Source: Pyrenopolyporus hunteri (lineage: Eukaryota; Ascomycota; Sordariomycetes; Xylariales; Hypoxylaceae). From it: DNA of 64,000 bases. The DNA lies in contig CADCXC010000003.1 in the NCBI GenBank assembly GCA_902806595.1, positions 1,364,001 through 1,428,000 on the forward strand, in the 5' to 3' direction. Of this stretch, positions 1 through 12,357 are shown one piece after another; the stretch's first letter is position 1, and each line of letters begins with the position of its first letter. A program made the position numbers and the translations under genes. Below the pieces are notes generated by a model that was not told where the DNA came from, ran no database searches, and saw only the letters and a program-made list of their open reading frames with translations.

Positions 1-2651
1 GTCTTGTCTTCGACGGCGGCTGGCTTTTCCTGGTTCGTTTCTTCGAGGGCCGTTGTCTCCATCAGTTGCTTAAAACCGGAGTGATTCGCCATTAGGTTAT
101 CAAACGTATCAACTGCTTGAATCTTACCACCGTCCATCCAGATGATCCTGTCACAGCGGTTGAGGACCCACAGCTGGTGCGTCGCAAGAATACGGCACTT
201 GTCTTTCAGGAGACCTAAGATAGCATTGTCCATAATGTGCCTACCGACGTGAGCGTCAACTGCGCTGAGAGGGTCATCCATGAGCACAATGTCGGCATCG
301 AAGTAGATGGCTCGGGCAATGTTGAGTCGTTGCTTCTGCCCGCCTGATATCGTGATTCCCCTCTCGCCTATCTCGGTGGCATCCCCGTTTGGAAGCATGT
401 CTAGATCGGGTTGTAGAGCACAGCTACGTATATGTTAGTATCTGCCGTTCCTTGTTATAATTGGATGTCACTTACGCTCTTACGACTTCCTTGTACCAGT
501 CACGATCCATCTCCTTTCCAAACAGGATGTTATCTCGGACAGTCGCATTTTGAATCCAGGCATACTGTGGGCAGAATGCCCGCGAGGCTCCTAGCACAAC
601 CTCGCCCGCTGTCTTCCGCATGTCACCGGCAAGCGCAGCAAGCAAAGAACTCTTCCCACTCCCGACAGTCCCAATAACAGCAACCAGTTCGTTTCGACCG
701 ATTTCGATGTTCAAATCCTGGAGTTTGAAAGGCTCGCGTTCCTCCACGAGAGTGCTTGCTGTATCCTCGGAGCTCTCTTCCGGGCCCGCGCCGCGGTTAG
801 CTTTCTGGTTTTGCTTCGTATTCTTTTTAGGAGGCTGATTTTTATCCTTCTTTCCCCCATTGGGGCCCGTGGCCTTCTCAGGTTCTTGGCTCGGCGTCCG
901 CTCCCAGGTAAAGCTAGCATTATGCATCTCAACGGCATTCGGCCCCTCGGGTTTCAAGATAACGTCTTCCTCCTGCTCTTCGGACAGCATGAATTCCTGG
1001 ACACGTTTAAGGGAGGACCAAGCATCAACCGTCTGACCAATCACCAGAGGGAGCAAGTTTAGAGGCATTCGTAGGCCGTTGAATAGCGCAAGGGAGGAGA
1101 AGACTTGCGCGGCCGGAAGGCCGTGGTCGGTGAGCGAGTAGGTTATGAACGAAAGCATAGAGGCGTAAATAGGAAGCGACATGCTAACAGCATTGATAGC
1201 ATTTCGGATTGTTAGGAGGACCTGAATTGCGTGAATCTCTCGGGTTCGAATATCCTTGAGACGTTCGAGGAAAGCCCCTTCCCAGCCGAAATACTTGACG
1301 AAGCGAACTGACTGTAGGATCTCTTGCGTCAGGCTCACGCGTTGATCCGTTATCTTGTTGATGGCTGCGCGGCGCCTAAATAGCGCTCGAATTGCCCTGG
1401 TTAATGCTGGGACGCCGATAACGAGCAGAGCGAAACCTGCTAGAGCGCTGTACGTCAAGTTAATCAGGAGGACAACAAGAGTTATTATGCAGGAAATCGG
1501 GGCCGTCCAGATCATATGGAATAAGGCGCTGGCTTGATCCACACGGTAAGTATCAACGCTCATCAAGTTGACTATTTTTCCATTACTCCAGCCGGTGCCG
1601 TCGCCTGCAACGCCTGCTTTATTCCCTTTTACCCCCTTTTCAGGTTTCCCTGACTTTCCCGCCTTCTTGTTTGCGTTCTCCTTTCCCTTTTCTCCCTGCT
1701 CGTCCCCCGCTGAGCCGTCGGGAAGCTCTTTACTACCGCCGGCCCTTGCTCGACCGGAGAGGACCATGGATTTTTCAAAGATAAGACTGATCAGAACAGC
1801 ACGCGCCTGCCCTCCGATCATCATGCCGCGATATATGAAATGATTGACACCTAAGCTTTGAAGGACCTGCATGGCGGTTACGCCGATGACTAGGCCAATT
1901 CCCGCACCAACTTTTGGCGGAGGCTGGCCGTTCTGAGATGCATCCCACGCTTCTTGAGCGAACTGGATCAAATAACGTAAGGTGAAAGGCGACATGACCT
2001 GAAAAATGGACGAGCAGAGTTGGAAGAACCCGCCGAACCAAAACTCCCAGAAGAAGGTTTCGTGAAGTGCCCAGAGTAGGGGGTACTTTTCACCTTTCTT
2101 GATTCGTCTCTCAAATGATTCCCTGGCCTTCGTTGTCATCTTCTCGGCTCTCCGATTAGGGTTCACTAGCCAAAGGTCATCTTGTTCCAGCGGCCGCTTA
2201 TACCCTACCTATACTTCAATCAGCACAACGAAATTGGAGGCGACATTGTAAAGCGAGTGCTCACATTCATCAAGGGCGCCATCCAATGGAATGTCAGCTT
2301 GCTCAGAAAACCGGCTTTGTATTCCCTCGAAACCTCTCGTTCCTTGGGGACGGGCGGGATCGAACCCCATCGTAACGGGTTCGGCGTCTTGTACCATGGC
2401 TTCTTAGGCACCGGTGCGGACGCTCTTGAGGTAGTGCGGGTGACCGCGCTCGTGTCGGTGGCATAGCTCTGAGTGTGCTTCAACTCCTCGCGCTCAACTC
2501 TCTTCTCCTCGGATTCTTCGTGTCTCCTAATCTCCTCTTCGGGGTCATCGTACACTGAGGCCGGAGTAGCTGGTTCAGAGTCGGCGGTGTTGTTAACATC
2601 GGTAATTGGATCGGCCGGGTTTGTCTCCTTTTCCTCAGTTTCATGTGCCAT
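1..2651 (-). CDS. YOR1: Yor1-like ABC transporter (ABCC/MRP type), 3' end outside window
   Basis: Full-size ABCC exporter of the plasma membrane; yeast Yor1 is a multidrug pump conferring oligomycin resistance. Exons on the minus strand: 2651-2265, 2208-476, 423-1 (continues left of the window); the two introns are 56 and 52 nt. Start is ATG at 2651; an upstream TTG in frame is not needed. The N-terminus is hydrophilic and charged, followed by the Yor1-typical segment LTFHWMAPLMN then GYKRPLEQDDLWLVNP across the first splice junction. TMD1 follows, interrupted by a Lys/Gly-rich insert near 1600-1740 and another Lys/Asn-rich insert before NBD1. Walker A GTVGSGKSS lies at about residues 642-650; the ABC signature ISGGQKQR and Walker B VLMDDPLSAVDAHVG are in exon 3. 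The second half (TMD2, NBD2) is missing because of the window edge. The family call is firm; the transported substrate is not shown. Confidence 0.9.
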
Positions 2652-5076
2652 AGTATGGGCCAAAAAAGTGGCTCAGCACTTACTCGCGGCGCAATGCGAG
2701 GGGGCAACGGAAGTATATAAGTGCAATTATGTTACACACTTCTCCTGTAGCTTGGAATGAGGCGTCTGAACTAAGCTCTGAGCAAATTGCCCCGTCTATT
2801 CAGTATAAAGCAAGGAATAGCGGACGCGAGCGACTTCGGAAGAATGAGATAGCAAGGTAGGAATTAATATAAGCGGCAGGAGAAAACGGGGGTTTGCGCG
2901 ATAGTTCTATTTGCTAATTCATGGGTTTATATACCTCCAAACCGCTTAGCCGTCAAATATTTATATAACCTTCTAGTCTCGATGGAAGCTATGTAAGCAA
3001 AGACGTATACGGAGGAATTGAGTGGAAGAGGGAAATAGAAAAATAAGAAATTAAAAATTAAGAATAAAGAAAAAAAATACATAAAAATTATCTGTAGCGG
3101 GATTCGCAACTTCCACCAACAGAGCAAGGTTGGGAAGGACCCTTTACCTTAGTATGATGCTTCGATTCGTCGGCCCCGCTATCCGGCGTACTACTCCACT
3201 TGGAAAGAGCTAACCCGGCCACCCATAGCACGGAGTATATACGTACAGCTACATACAATAAATACATGGTATACATGATTTGGTTACCTGATACGGAGAT
3301 GTTCACCATAGAGAATAATGGGGGTGCGTTGTGTGTGGTTCTATACGAGAGCGAACTCCAGTGAATACCCGGCCCCTCGGGATTCCAGGTTTACGAGCTT
3401 CGCTCTCGCTATGTACGTAGGTAGGTAGCTGTGTTGGAGCGGGCACCGGCAGTTGAGCCAACCACATTCCTCACAATACAAATCAGCCAGTGGCAGATGC
3501 TGTTGGATTTTCTTTTTTAAATCACCTGCCTACATAGTGAAAGAGTGGCCTTCTGCGAGTCATACGTATCGCCCGCGATAGGGAAAGGTAGATACAAAAC
3601 CATTAGTCAAAATGTCGGTCAGACGAAAACAAAACGAGGACATTGTTTTCCTCTTTCCGACTTACTACTACTATTAATAAAAGGGTATGTGCCTGCTCGA
3701 AAAGTCCTCCCCCTTAAACTAAACTACTTAACCTTATACTTTCAATTCCGTATCCGAATCCCGAACTCTACGCAGTTTTTTTTATTTTTTATTTTTTTCT
3801 TGAAATAGCTAATACAGCTGACACATTATAAAATTCTAATGGTCAATAGTTTAGCATTGTGTTGCTTATTGCCTCTTTTCAGTGCCTATGTATGTAGGTA
3901 GGTAGCAATAGAAATACGTATACACGTCCAATAGAATTATTAATGCGCTCCTCCTCAACGGTTAGAATCCAAATATGTATGTCGTGGGGAAAAATAGCCC
4001 GAGCTAAGCTTTTCATCGGTCCCGTAGCGGTCCCGGGCTACAGAGATTTCCAATACCACGCCGAACCTAGTGGGAAAAGTGGAAGAAAGAGCCTGGGCTT
4101 GGGTTGGGCTCGGCCTAGCGCGGAGTTAAGACCGAACTTAGCTTCTAAACTCCCCTAGGAGAGGGAGCTAAAATAAAATAAGGCTTGTTGATTTATAATA
4201 CAACGAACGACAACAACAACTGCGACAGCAGCTATTGCCTAGGTCAACAACCTAAGCGTATTTGTGTTCCTAAAATCATGCGTATACTCATGTTGCAAGA
4301 AACATTACTAATTGCAACATAATAATTCTCTGTTAAGCCCATGATTAAGTAAGTAATGAATCCTGCTGCTAGTGTCTTATAAGAGCTGTGCTTCGTCGCG
4401 GAGGGATTTAGGTTAGTATGATGTCAGGACCAAGCTCTCGCATGCCTCCCAGATTCCCCTAAGCTCCCTTGGCATAGTACTACTTCGCGCCTTACTGCTT
4501 CGTAGCATTTCTCTTACTACCTGTAAGCGATATGATATTTTATAGGAGTACCGGACTCCCCTTTTACCTTCTCGAGCGTTTTCTCCTATACGAAAGATGA
4601 GTTCGTCTTCGGTAACACTGGGTACCCCGAGGACTCCGTAGCATACCTGTATATGATTGGTAAGGGTACCTAGATACCTAAGTAATTGCTTATACGTCGG
4701 CAAGTAGGTAGGTAGGTAATAGGGAATACAGTCTCATCCTGCATCTTAGAAGTTGCAATTTCTTTTCTCTATGCTTTTCGTAATACAACACTGTAAAGTA
4801 CAACATAACCATCAAGGTATCACCTCCAAGCGCGCACGCTATTAAGCTCACGTAGCGCCGTTTGTTAGTACATAAAAGCACCGAAGGTCTCTTCACCTAT
4901 GCTCTGCCGAATAAACCGTCCCTTTCCGTGTTTACTGTTGGTACAGCATCTCCTCGACTGTACTCAGCCCGCCGACGACGTGTAATAAAATAAATAAGTC
5001 AATAGGCAATGGCTTACCGTCAAGCCGTAGTAAAAATCAACGAAGCCGCAACCCTACGCCCCAGGTGCCGCAAACA
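2652..5076. other. Intergenic spacer, YOR1-like 5' side to IES1 3' side
   Basis: About 2.4 kb without a supportable gene. It is AT-rich with A/T homopolymer runs (near 3066-3090 and 3775-3800), TACC/TAGG tracts at 3416-3429, 3893-3905 and 4704-4719, and only short open frames lacking recognisable protein features. It should contain the promoter of the ABC transporter near 2652-3300, but I see no decisive element. Confidence 0.6.
4704..4719. repeat. (TAGG)n tract
   Basis: Four consecutive GTAG/TAGG units in the spacer downstream of IES1. One of a dispersed set of intergenic TACC/TAGG tracts. Confidence 0.8.
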
Positions 5077-7214
5077 CTACGAACTGTCCGTACCGTCCGA
5101 ACCATCGATGCCTAATAACGCCTTACCGATAGTATCGATGTCTTCGTACTCATCCTTGCCTTCTCCCTCTCCTTCTCCCTCCCCTTCCCCCTCCCCCTCC
5201 CCCTCTCCCTCTCCCTCTCCCTCACCCTCTCCCTCACCATCGCCCTCGCCTTCTTCGCCACCGCTACCAATTCCTAGGAGTTCCTTCTCCATAGGATCCA
5301 GGTCCTCTGCGTCTTCCATCGTGACATCGCCATTCGTGTTGCCATTAGCCTTAATCTTGATTGTCTCGACCTTTTCCGGACTGCCGTTTCGACCATGGTC
5401 GGCTTGGGGCTCCGGCGACGCATAGTCCGAGGGCGGGGCCGCGGTACGTTTCTTGATGGTCGGCACGACACCTAATTCGGGCCGGCCGTTCCACCGCTTG
5501 AGCCGTCGATCCACCCTTCTAAGCGCCGCCGCATACGAGGCGAATTCCTCGCCAAAGTCGTCATCCTCTTGGTTGAGCTGGCAAAGGCCACTGAAGCCTC
5601 GGTCGATGAATGTGGGCTTCTGTTCCCTGTGCGATACCATGAACTCTTCATCGCTATCCACTAGTGCATCCTTCATTGCTGCTAGACGACGTTTCGCACG
5701 TATGATTGCCCCCTCCTGTCGGCGCAGCTTTCGCGCACGATGATGCTGTCTTCGTAGACCGCGGCCGAGAATGTGCTCGACCCGTTGGTTCCGGTTCCGC
5801 TCTACTGCTAGTTGGTGCGCTGTGGGAGGGCGCGGCTTTCGGGGAACTATACCCTCAATGACGTGGGAGCCCGGTCCCGCGGGCGAGGACCCGTCGAAGA
5901 TGAGATTCTTCAAGGGAGCTCCGCCCCGTCGTCCAGTACTGTTAGCACCGAGGCGAGATAAGGCCCTCGGAGGCGGGGTAGATCGTGTGCTATCCAGGTC
6001 CGACTCGTGCTTCGACGGTCGTATTCGAGGGAGGATGGCAGCCGTAGGTCCTTCATCAGCAATGATTCTTCCTCTAGAACCTCGCTTGTTCTGATGATCA
6101 GCCAGGTAGGCTTGGTCGGCCGCGATAATCTTGGCCCTATGACTCTGCTTCTCCTTTCCGAACTCGATCTCTTCGTGCGGGTCGATGTTTTCCTGTTCCT
6201 CCTCTTCCGGTGTCATCTCTTCCATCCTTGGAACTCCCTGATTTGCCACTTCAGTGCCGTAGTCGACACCGGGACCGAAGGGGTTCTCATCGCAGCCTTC
6301 CTCGGTGAAGTCAGACTCAAGATAGAACCACATCAACCACAGGAAAGCCCTTGCACGTGACTTGCTTGTATAGTTCGTCTTCATAATAAGGTCGTGGAAT
6401 TCGCCACCAGGAGGGAAGTGTAACTCGGCGATATAAGACGCCTGTTGGCAAATGAGAAAAATGAGGTTTACCGGATTCGATCGAGGAGGGTCCTTTCCCT
6501 TAAATTCTGCCAACTCGTGTGGTTCCGGCCTATCCTCAGCTGCGCCTTTGAGGATAGATTTTAGTCTCGGCGCGTCTTGTAACTGTTTGTAGGCTGTCGC
6601 GTCTTGATGAGCTTGAAGTGACGGGATAGCGTGATACGTTCGGAGCTGAGCTCGCATCTCAGGAAAAACTGTTGTATAATAGTCAGCGGAAGTTATACGT
6701 AGTGGAAAGTAGCGGAAAGCGTACAGTTCAACGTCGTATTCATACGACCTACGTTGACCAGGAGACAGACCATCGCCATGCTCTTCGCAGCTTCTCTGTC
6801 ACTAAGCAGTTTGTCCCTTAGAACCTTACTCGTCTTGCTGCTCCTCGCCATCGTATCAATGTATAGGTCGGCGAAGCTTTGCTTCTCCTTGCCATCGCCG
6901 ATGGGTTCGTAGCTATTGGTGAATACTTTGTTCTCGTCGTCGAAGACAGCCTTGAGGAAGTCGTATTGGATGTCTCTTCGCCATAAGGGCTCTCCATCCT
7001 CTTTCTTCAGATGTCGAATCTTCCCGATTGGTGGAAATGATGACGCCGATGCCGCTGCGCCCGAAGATTTGTTCTTTGGTCGTTTGCTGCTGTGTCCGGA
7101 TTCAGACCTGATGATGCTGGCCTCGAGATTGTCACCCGGTGTGCTGTCTCTTCGCGCTGTACTAGATGCGCGCGACCAGCGACCTGGTTCGGGGGTGCCG
7201 TCTCTAGAGGCCAT
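5077..7214 (-). CDS. IES1: INO80 chromatin-remodelling complex subunit Ies1
   Basis: Fungal-specific subunit of the INO80 remodeller, acting in the nucleus. Two exons, 7214-6725 and 6668-5077, with a 56-nt intron (donor GTACGC, acceptor ACAACAG); the join gives NTTLNFFPEMRAQLRTYHAI, matching the conserved Ies1 core. Product 693 aa. The conserved block spans about residues 65-330 (GEPLWRRDIQYDFLKAVF, LLVNVGRMNTTLN, ARAFLWLMWFYLESDF). The middle is basic and disordered (RRQHHRARKLRRQEGAIIRAKRR). The C-terminus is an acidic Gly-Glu repeat of about 17 units encoded by a hexanucleotide-like tract (5163-5250), then a short tail. The start has an ATG followed by a Ser/Arg-rich leader, normal for the family. 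Same strand as DED1, whose 3' end lies about 1.9 kb upstream. Confidence 0.9.
5163..5250. repeat. (CCCTCT/CCCTCC)n coding microsatellite
   Basis: Imperfect hexanucleotide run, C/T on the plus strand and GA on the sense strand, encoding the Gly-Glu repeat at the Ies1 C-terminus. Such tracts vary in copy number by replication slippage in steps of whole codons pairs, so length variation would keep frame. Confidence 0.85.
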
Positions 7215-9116
7215 CGCAGGTTCACACAGCGCCGGAAATTGGAATCTAGGAAGCTGCGTGGTGGACGAATGGGGGGTTGGTACACGGGTTAGAAAGTCCG
7301 CGGCGACGTGTTGGTGGTTAAAAGTTGAGGAACATGAGGAAGAAGAAAGGATTGAAGAGTTGCCTGTGAATAGAAAAGGCTAAGATTGAATCCTGGCACT
7401 AAGACATTATTGAATGTCTCGAGATAGAAATGGACAGGACTTTGCAGTTGAAGGGATGGATGCGAGGGTTGATCGGTTTAAATTGTGGGAAAAGTTGTGC
7501 TGAATCAAAGTTGCTCAAACTTGCGTCTATCCATCTCGCGTCACCTTCCCTAAGTCGGGTACCCCAGCTATGTAGACTGTGTAGCCTTTGTAGCCTTTGC
7601 TGCGTAGGTACCTCTTATGGCGCGGGCTACGCCTACCTACCTACCTACCTACATAGGTACATACTTATTACTGTACCGGGTTGCCACAGCACACCGCGCC
7701 AAGAGAAATACATTAGTCCAAGCCACTGGCCAGCCTTTCACTACGTCTGATAAGCCGATAAGACAAAACTCTTTAAGTCAATACCTTACAACAGTATTAG
7801 GTAATTATACCAGCCCGAATCTGATCTCGTCGACGACCGCGGCTGAAGGGAAGGAAAAGAAAAGTAGAATGAAATATCAGATAGCTACCTAGGTGCCTAT
7901 CTTATTGTAATTAGGTACATACCCATATAATAGATTAACTTGGACTAGACATTGTTGACTAGTATCACCTTACCGTCTATTTTCTACCTCGCATAGAGGC
8001 TATCACATATATACCACCTAGGTTAGTAAATCCGAGTACGAAGAATTACTCCTACACGCTAATTGGAGACAAGCCGTTGCAGGTCACTGGGAACAGACTC
8101 AATTATCGCACGATGCGTTGCTATCTGCAGTAAAGGGAACTTTTTTTTTATTTGGAAGTTCTCAGTCCGTCGTAGATGGATCCCCTAACGGACCACCACA
8201 GCGCGAAGAACCTCAAAGGGCCTGAAAGCGTCTCAGCCAATGTCCGCGAAAGCACTACCATTGGTGGCAGATGGAATCTAAAACAATTCCCCATGCCCTT
8301 ATCATCAGAGCAGATCTCAGTGCCGCCCTCCCTGTTTTTGGAGAGACCTGGAGCCTATGCCTGCTCGCCGAGACGCCGTATTTTTTCGTTTTCTCGATCC
8401 ACCGAAGATTACCATTCTATGTTCATTGCCCTCTATGTGGGTTCCCTTACTATGGCGAGCCTCTTTGAATAAGAGCCCTACCAACCAGAGAACCGAGAAA
8501 TCCACTTTTGTCTATGAATATGCCATCAACACAGATCCACGGCCATGCGAAAACGCATTACCCCATTCTATGGGAAAACGAGATTCCTTTTTCGGCCGGC
8601 TTCCAAAAGGCAAATACGGGGTACATCGAAGCGAAGATCGTCATCGTCGTAAGGTGTAGCCGCATACTGTTAGCACGGCGTTACTCTCTAAGTGATGAAA
8701 AATCTCCGGACGTCCTTGGTCAAGCTACGAATGACCAAACGTCTCATGCAGCTGCTCGCATATGCCTCCTCCCAGTCTTCTATGGGTATCAAGTTGTGAG
8801 GAGAGCAGCCGAAACAAAGACAGATGCCATCTATCGTATGCCCAAGCTCTAACGCGCAGAGCTAAAATGTGCCGATCCAGAGCGGAGGCTGGAGGTCGGG
8901 TATGCCGTGGAAAAGAATATGTCGAGGGAAAGTGCCGAAGAAATGCCAGTAAGAAAGAAGAAGGACCTTTTGCGTGACTCAGTTGAGAAAATGTGAAAAG
9001 CAGAATATGAGTCCGTGAAATCTATGTGCCGCATTCGCAAATATGCCTATCCCGTCTCCGCATGCGGTCCGCGGAATAGATGGGATATCTGTAGGCATGC
9101 CGGATAATATCGTCAA
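7215..9116. other. Intergenic spacer, IES1 5' side to DED1 3' side
   Basis: Contains a (CTAC)5 tract at 7633-7652 and AT-rich sequence to about 8150. From 8170 to 9060 the base composition is more balanced and overlapping short frames (98-114 codons) appear in several frames, none resembling a known protein. I see no gene, RNA or element that I can name. Confidence 0.5.
7633..7652. repeat. (CTAC)5 tract
   Basis: Five perfect tetranucleotide units in the IES1 upstream region, directly followed by ATAGGTAC. Confidence 0.85.
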
Positions 9117-11316
9117 TTACCACCAGGAAGCCTGGCCGCCCGGGCCGCCCGGGTTGCCGTAGCTGCCACCTCCGTAACCTGGAGCGCCGCCACCACTGTA
9201 GCCACCTCCGCCATAGCCCTGGCTGGGAGGGCCGTTGAACCCGCCGCCACCACCGCCGTAGCCACTAGACTGCTGAGGGCCTCCGAAGCCACCGCCGCCA
9301 CCGTTGAAGCCGCCGCCGCCGCCGCCGCCGCCTCCGTACTTTCGGAAGTCGCGGTTGGCGTTCTGACCTCGGCCGCGGCCACCACCGGATCTCCCACCGC
9401 GACCGCCGCCGTAGGAGCTCTCCCGAGCGATGGTCTCAAGGAAGGCCGGAACTTCTTGGTTGGCCTCCTTCAGGAGTTCGATGAGGTCACGCACGACACC
9501 GCGGTTGCCTCGGTTGAAGAATGCCGTTGAGTGGCCAGTGTTGCCCGCACGGCCGGTACGACCAATTCGGTGAACGTAGTCGTCGATATCAGTCGGGAGA
9601 TCGTAGTTCACGACGTGCGTGACGTTAGGAATATCCAGACCACGCGCGGCGACGGCGGTAGCAACCAGAATGGGGCAGCGTCCATTTCGGAACATCTCTA
9701 GAGCACGTTCGCGCTCGCGCTGTGTGCGATCGCCATGGATGGAAGTGGCGGGGAAATTCTGGTTGATCAAGAAATCGGAGAGTGAGTCCGCCATACGCTT
9801 TGTCTCAACGAAGATAAGGGTAAGACCACCGCCATGGGTGTGTAGAATATCTAGAAGAACAGAACGCTTATCGGTATCCTCGACGTACTCAACCTTCTGA
9901 GTGATGTTCTCAGAGGTCGATCCCACACGTCCGACCGAGAGGAAGACGTAGTCCTTGAGGAAATCGCGAGCAAGCATCTGAATGTCGCGGGGGAACGTGG
10001 CCGAAAACATGAGTGTCTGTCGGTTCTGGACACCGGGCATATCCTCGCCCTCAACAATACGACGGATCTGAGGCTCGAAACCCATGTCCAGCATACGGTC
10101 TGCCTCGTCAAGGACTAGGTATTTGATGTTTTGGAGAGAGATACGGCCTCGCTCTATGAGATCAACAAGACGTCCAGGAGTAGCGACGAGGAGATCACAG
10201 CCACGCTCGATCTGGCGAAGTTGAGAACCGATGTCGGCACCTCCGTAAACGACACAAGGTCGGACCCAAGACCGATACGCAAATTTACGCGCCTCATCGT
10301 AGATCTGGGAAACCAGCTCACGAGTGGGGGCAAGGATGAGAGAAGTGGGATAAGCCTTGCGCTGGCGACCGTAACCACCGCCAGGGGCGCCGACAGGCAC
10401 AGGAGAAGGGCCAGTAAGGAAGGCCTGAGAGAGGATGGGGAAGAGGAAACCGCCGGTTTTTCCGGAACCAGTCTGGGCGCAAGCCATCAGATCTCGCCCG
10501 CCCATGACAATGGGGATGGAGTATTTCTGAACGGGAGTCGGGACTTTGTAGTGAGCGAGCTCAATATTGCGGAGGAGATGGTCATCCAAGGGAGGGTTGC
10601 TGAAAGTAAGAACAGGCTCAGGAACATCGTGTCCGGAAGCTTCGACGGGAATGTCATCGTACTTCTCAAAGTTGATACCTGTGTGCTGCTTGGAAGGATC
10701 ATCCGGCGTACCGAACAACTCGCGCTCCATGCGGGGGTTTGGTGGGCCAGGAATGTGCTTGCCGTCGCGCCACTGTCCGTCGCCAGAGCCTCTAGCATAA
10801 CCGCCGCCACCACCGCCGCCACTGCCTCCAGCAGCATTAGGGTTACCGTAAGCGTTGCGATCGAACGGTCGGTTGTTCCAGCCTCCAGGACCTTGACGCT
10901 GCTGAGGAGCAGGGTAGTTGGGGCCGGGTTCGGCACCCCATCCGGGAGAAGGTCGAGCGTCATAGTTGTTGTTACTGAAAATGAAATCTCATGTTAGCAA
11001 ACGCTTATCCATTTTTGGTAGACATGATAGATATGATAGGGTCATGTGGAGGTAACACTCTTTTGACCCAGTAGCAAACACGGGAAAACGAAAAAACGAC
11101 GAAACGAAAAAAAGAAATTGCAGGAACTACTTACCCAGCCCAGGCGCTGCTGTTGAGGCCATTCATGGAAGGCGGAGGACCGCCAGCACCCATGGGAGGA
11201 GCATTTCCGCCACCGCCGACCTTTCCTCGCATGTGAGGAGGAATGTAGGAACGAGGAGCAGGTGCCTGCTGCTGGTCACCAAGACTCAAGCCGCCCATGT
11301 TCAGTTGATCGGCCAT
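9117..11316 (-). CDS. DED1: ATP-dependent RNA helicase Ded1 (DEAD-box)
   Basis: Cytoplasmic DDX3-family helicase needed for 43S scanning in translation initiation. Exons 11316-11135 and 10974-9117, with a 160-nt intron, give 679 aa. The N-terminus carries the eIF4E/assembly-type segment SYIPPHMRGK and a Gly/Asn-rich linker. Helicase motifs are intact: Q-motif region VPTPVQKYSIP, motif I AQTGSGKT (about 227-234), PTRELVSQ, TPGRLVD, DEAD (350-353), SAT, ARGLD and HRIGRTGRAG. The C-terminal ~110 residues are RGG and Gly/Ser/Tyr-rich, encoded by (CCG)n-like DNA near 9280-9340, and end in two Trp (ASWW), as in Ded1 proteins. The Gly-rich tail usually promotes RNA binding and condensation. Identification is secure. 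Confidence 0.97.
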
Positions 11317-12344
11317 ATTGACGTGACGATGGAAAGAGGGCAGGTCTAGAGGATATGTTGTTGTTGATGTAGTTGTTACTTGTGTGAAGTCTTTTTTTTT
11401 CGTACGGAACCCAGCCGACTAATTCTCTCTCAAAAGAACGAATTAAGTTCAGAAGAAGAGAAAGGGGGAGGCGAGGTAGGAAGTAGGTTGATTCCGAAAT
11501 TAAAAGCCTGTGGTCGTCCTAAGGGAAGGAATCAACGACAGACAATATTATTCGTCGGGAAATGGAAACGACGACGAGATACACCTTCTCTCGAAATTAT
11601 TAGGAGACTCGGGTATAGGCTCGTTGCTGATGTTGCTGATGTTGCGTGAGTCTGTAAAGTAATCACAGAGCACACACACGCAAGTCTAGTATGCCTTCGA
11701 GATCCCTTGAGAAAAGAAAGTAAAACCAGATCTTTTCAAAGGAAAGAGAAGGCCCTGAAGGAAAAGAAACACAGAATGTCTTTTTCAGGGGGGGAAGGGT
11801 ATGAGAAATATGCCGTGTGTTTTGAGGTTTGGGTATGGCAAAGGGATTGTGGGGGAGAAGAAGAATCGGATCAGATGAAAAAAAAAATTCAGGAAGTTTT
11901 GAAGTTGTGTCGAAATTCGAGAACGCGTTAGCGTCGGGTCCGTGACTAAAAGTACCTAGACCAAACCGGGTAGGCACCCTTCAGTTGTAGTTACCAGTGG
12001 CAATCAACTTATAGGGAATGGGGGGGCGACTAGGAAGTATCGATATACCGGAGTGGGCAATATTGTTAGTAACTGGGTGCAGTTACAATACGAATCGTAT
12101 CATGGAAAGTGGGATGTAGGTATGGGGCATTATGGGACATATGGGAAAGTACATGCCTTCAGTACAAGGTATAATACATACCTACATACCTACATGTAGT
12201 ACCTACCATGTAGACGTATAAGTATATGGTACGGTATTCACGTTGTTACCTTAGGTAGCCGGTACCTGGCATTTGCCCCTTGTATATCTCGGCCGGGGCG
12301 TTTATTCTACATACATTATACGCCTATTCATCCCTTCCTAGGTA

Positions 12345-12357
12345 CGTAGGTAGGTAG
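12345..12357. repeat. (GTAG)n tract
   Basis: Three TAGG units following a GGTAC palindrome, upstream of DED1. Confidence 0.75.

Noticed and set aside
2652..2663. TTG start upstream of the ABC transporter ATG
   Set aside because: Nuclear fungal genes start at ATG; the ATG at 2651 is the first in frame.
10131..10997. 288-codon frame antisense to DED1
   Set aside because: Shadow of the helicase core on the opposite strand; stops in the DED1 frame are absent because of codon bias.
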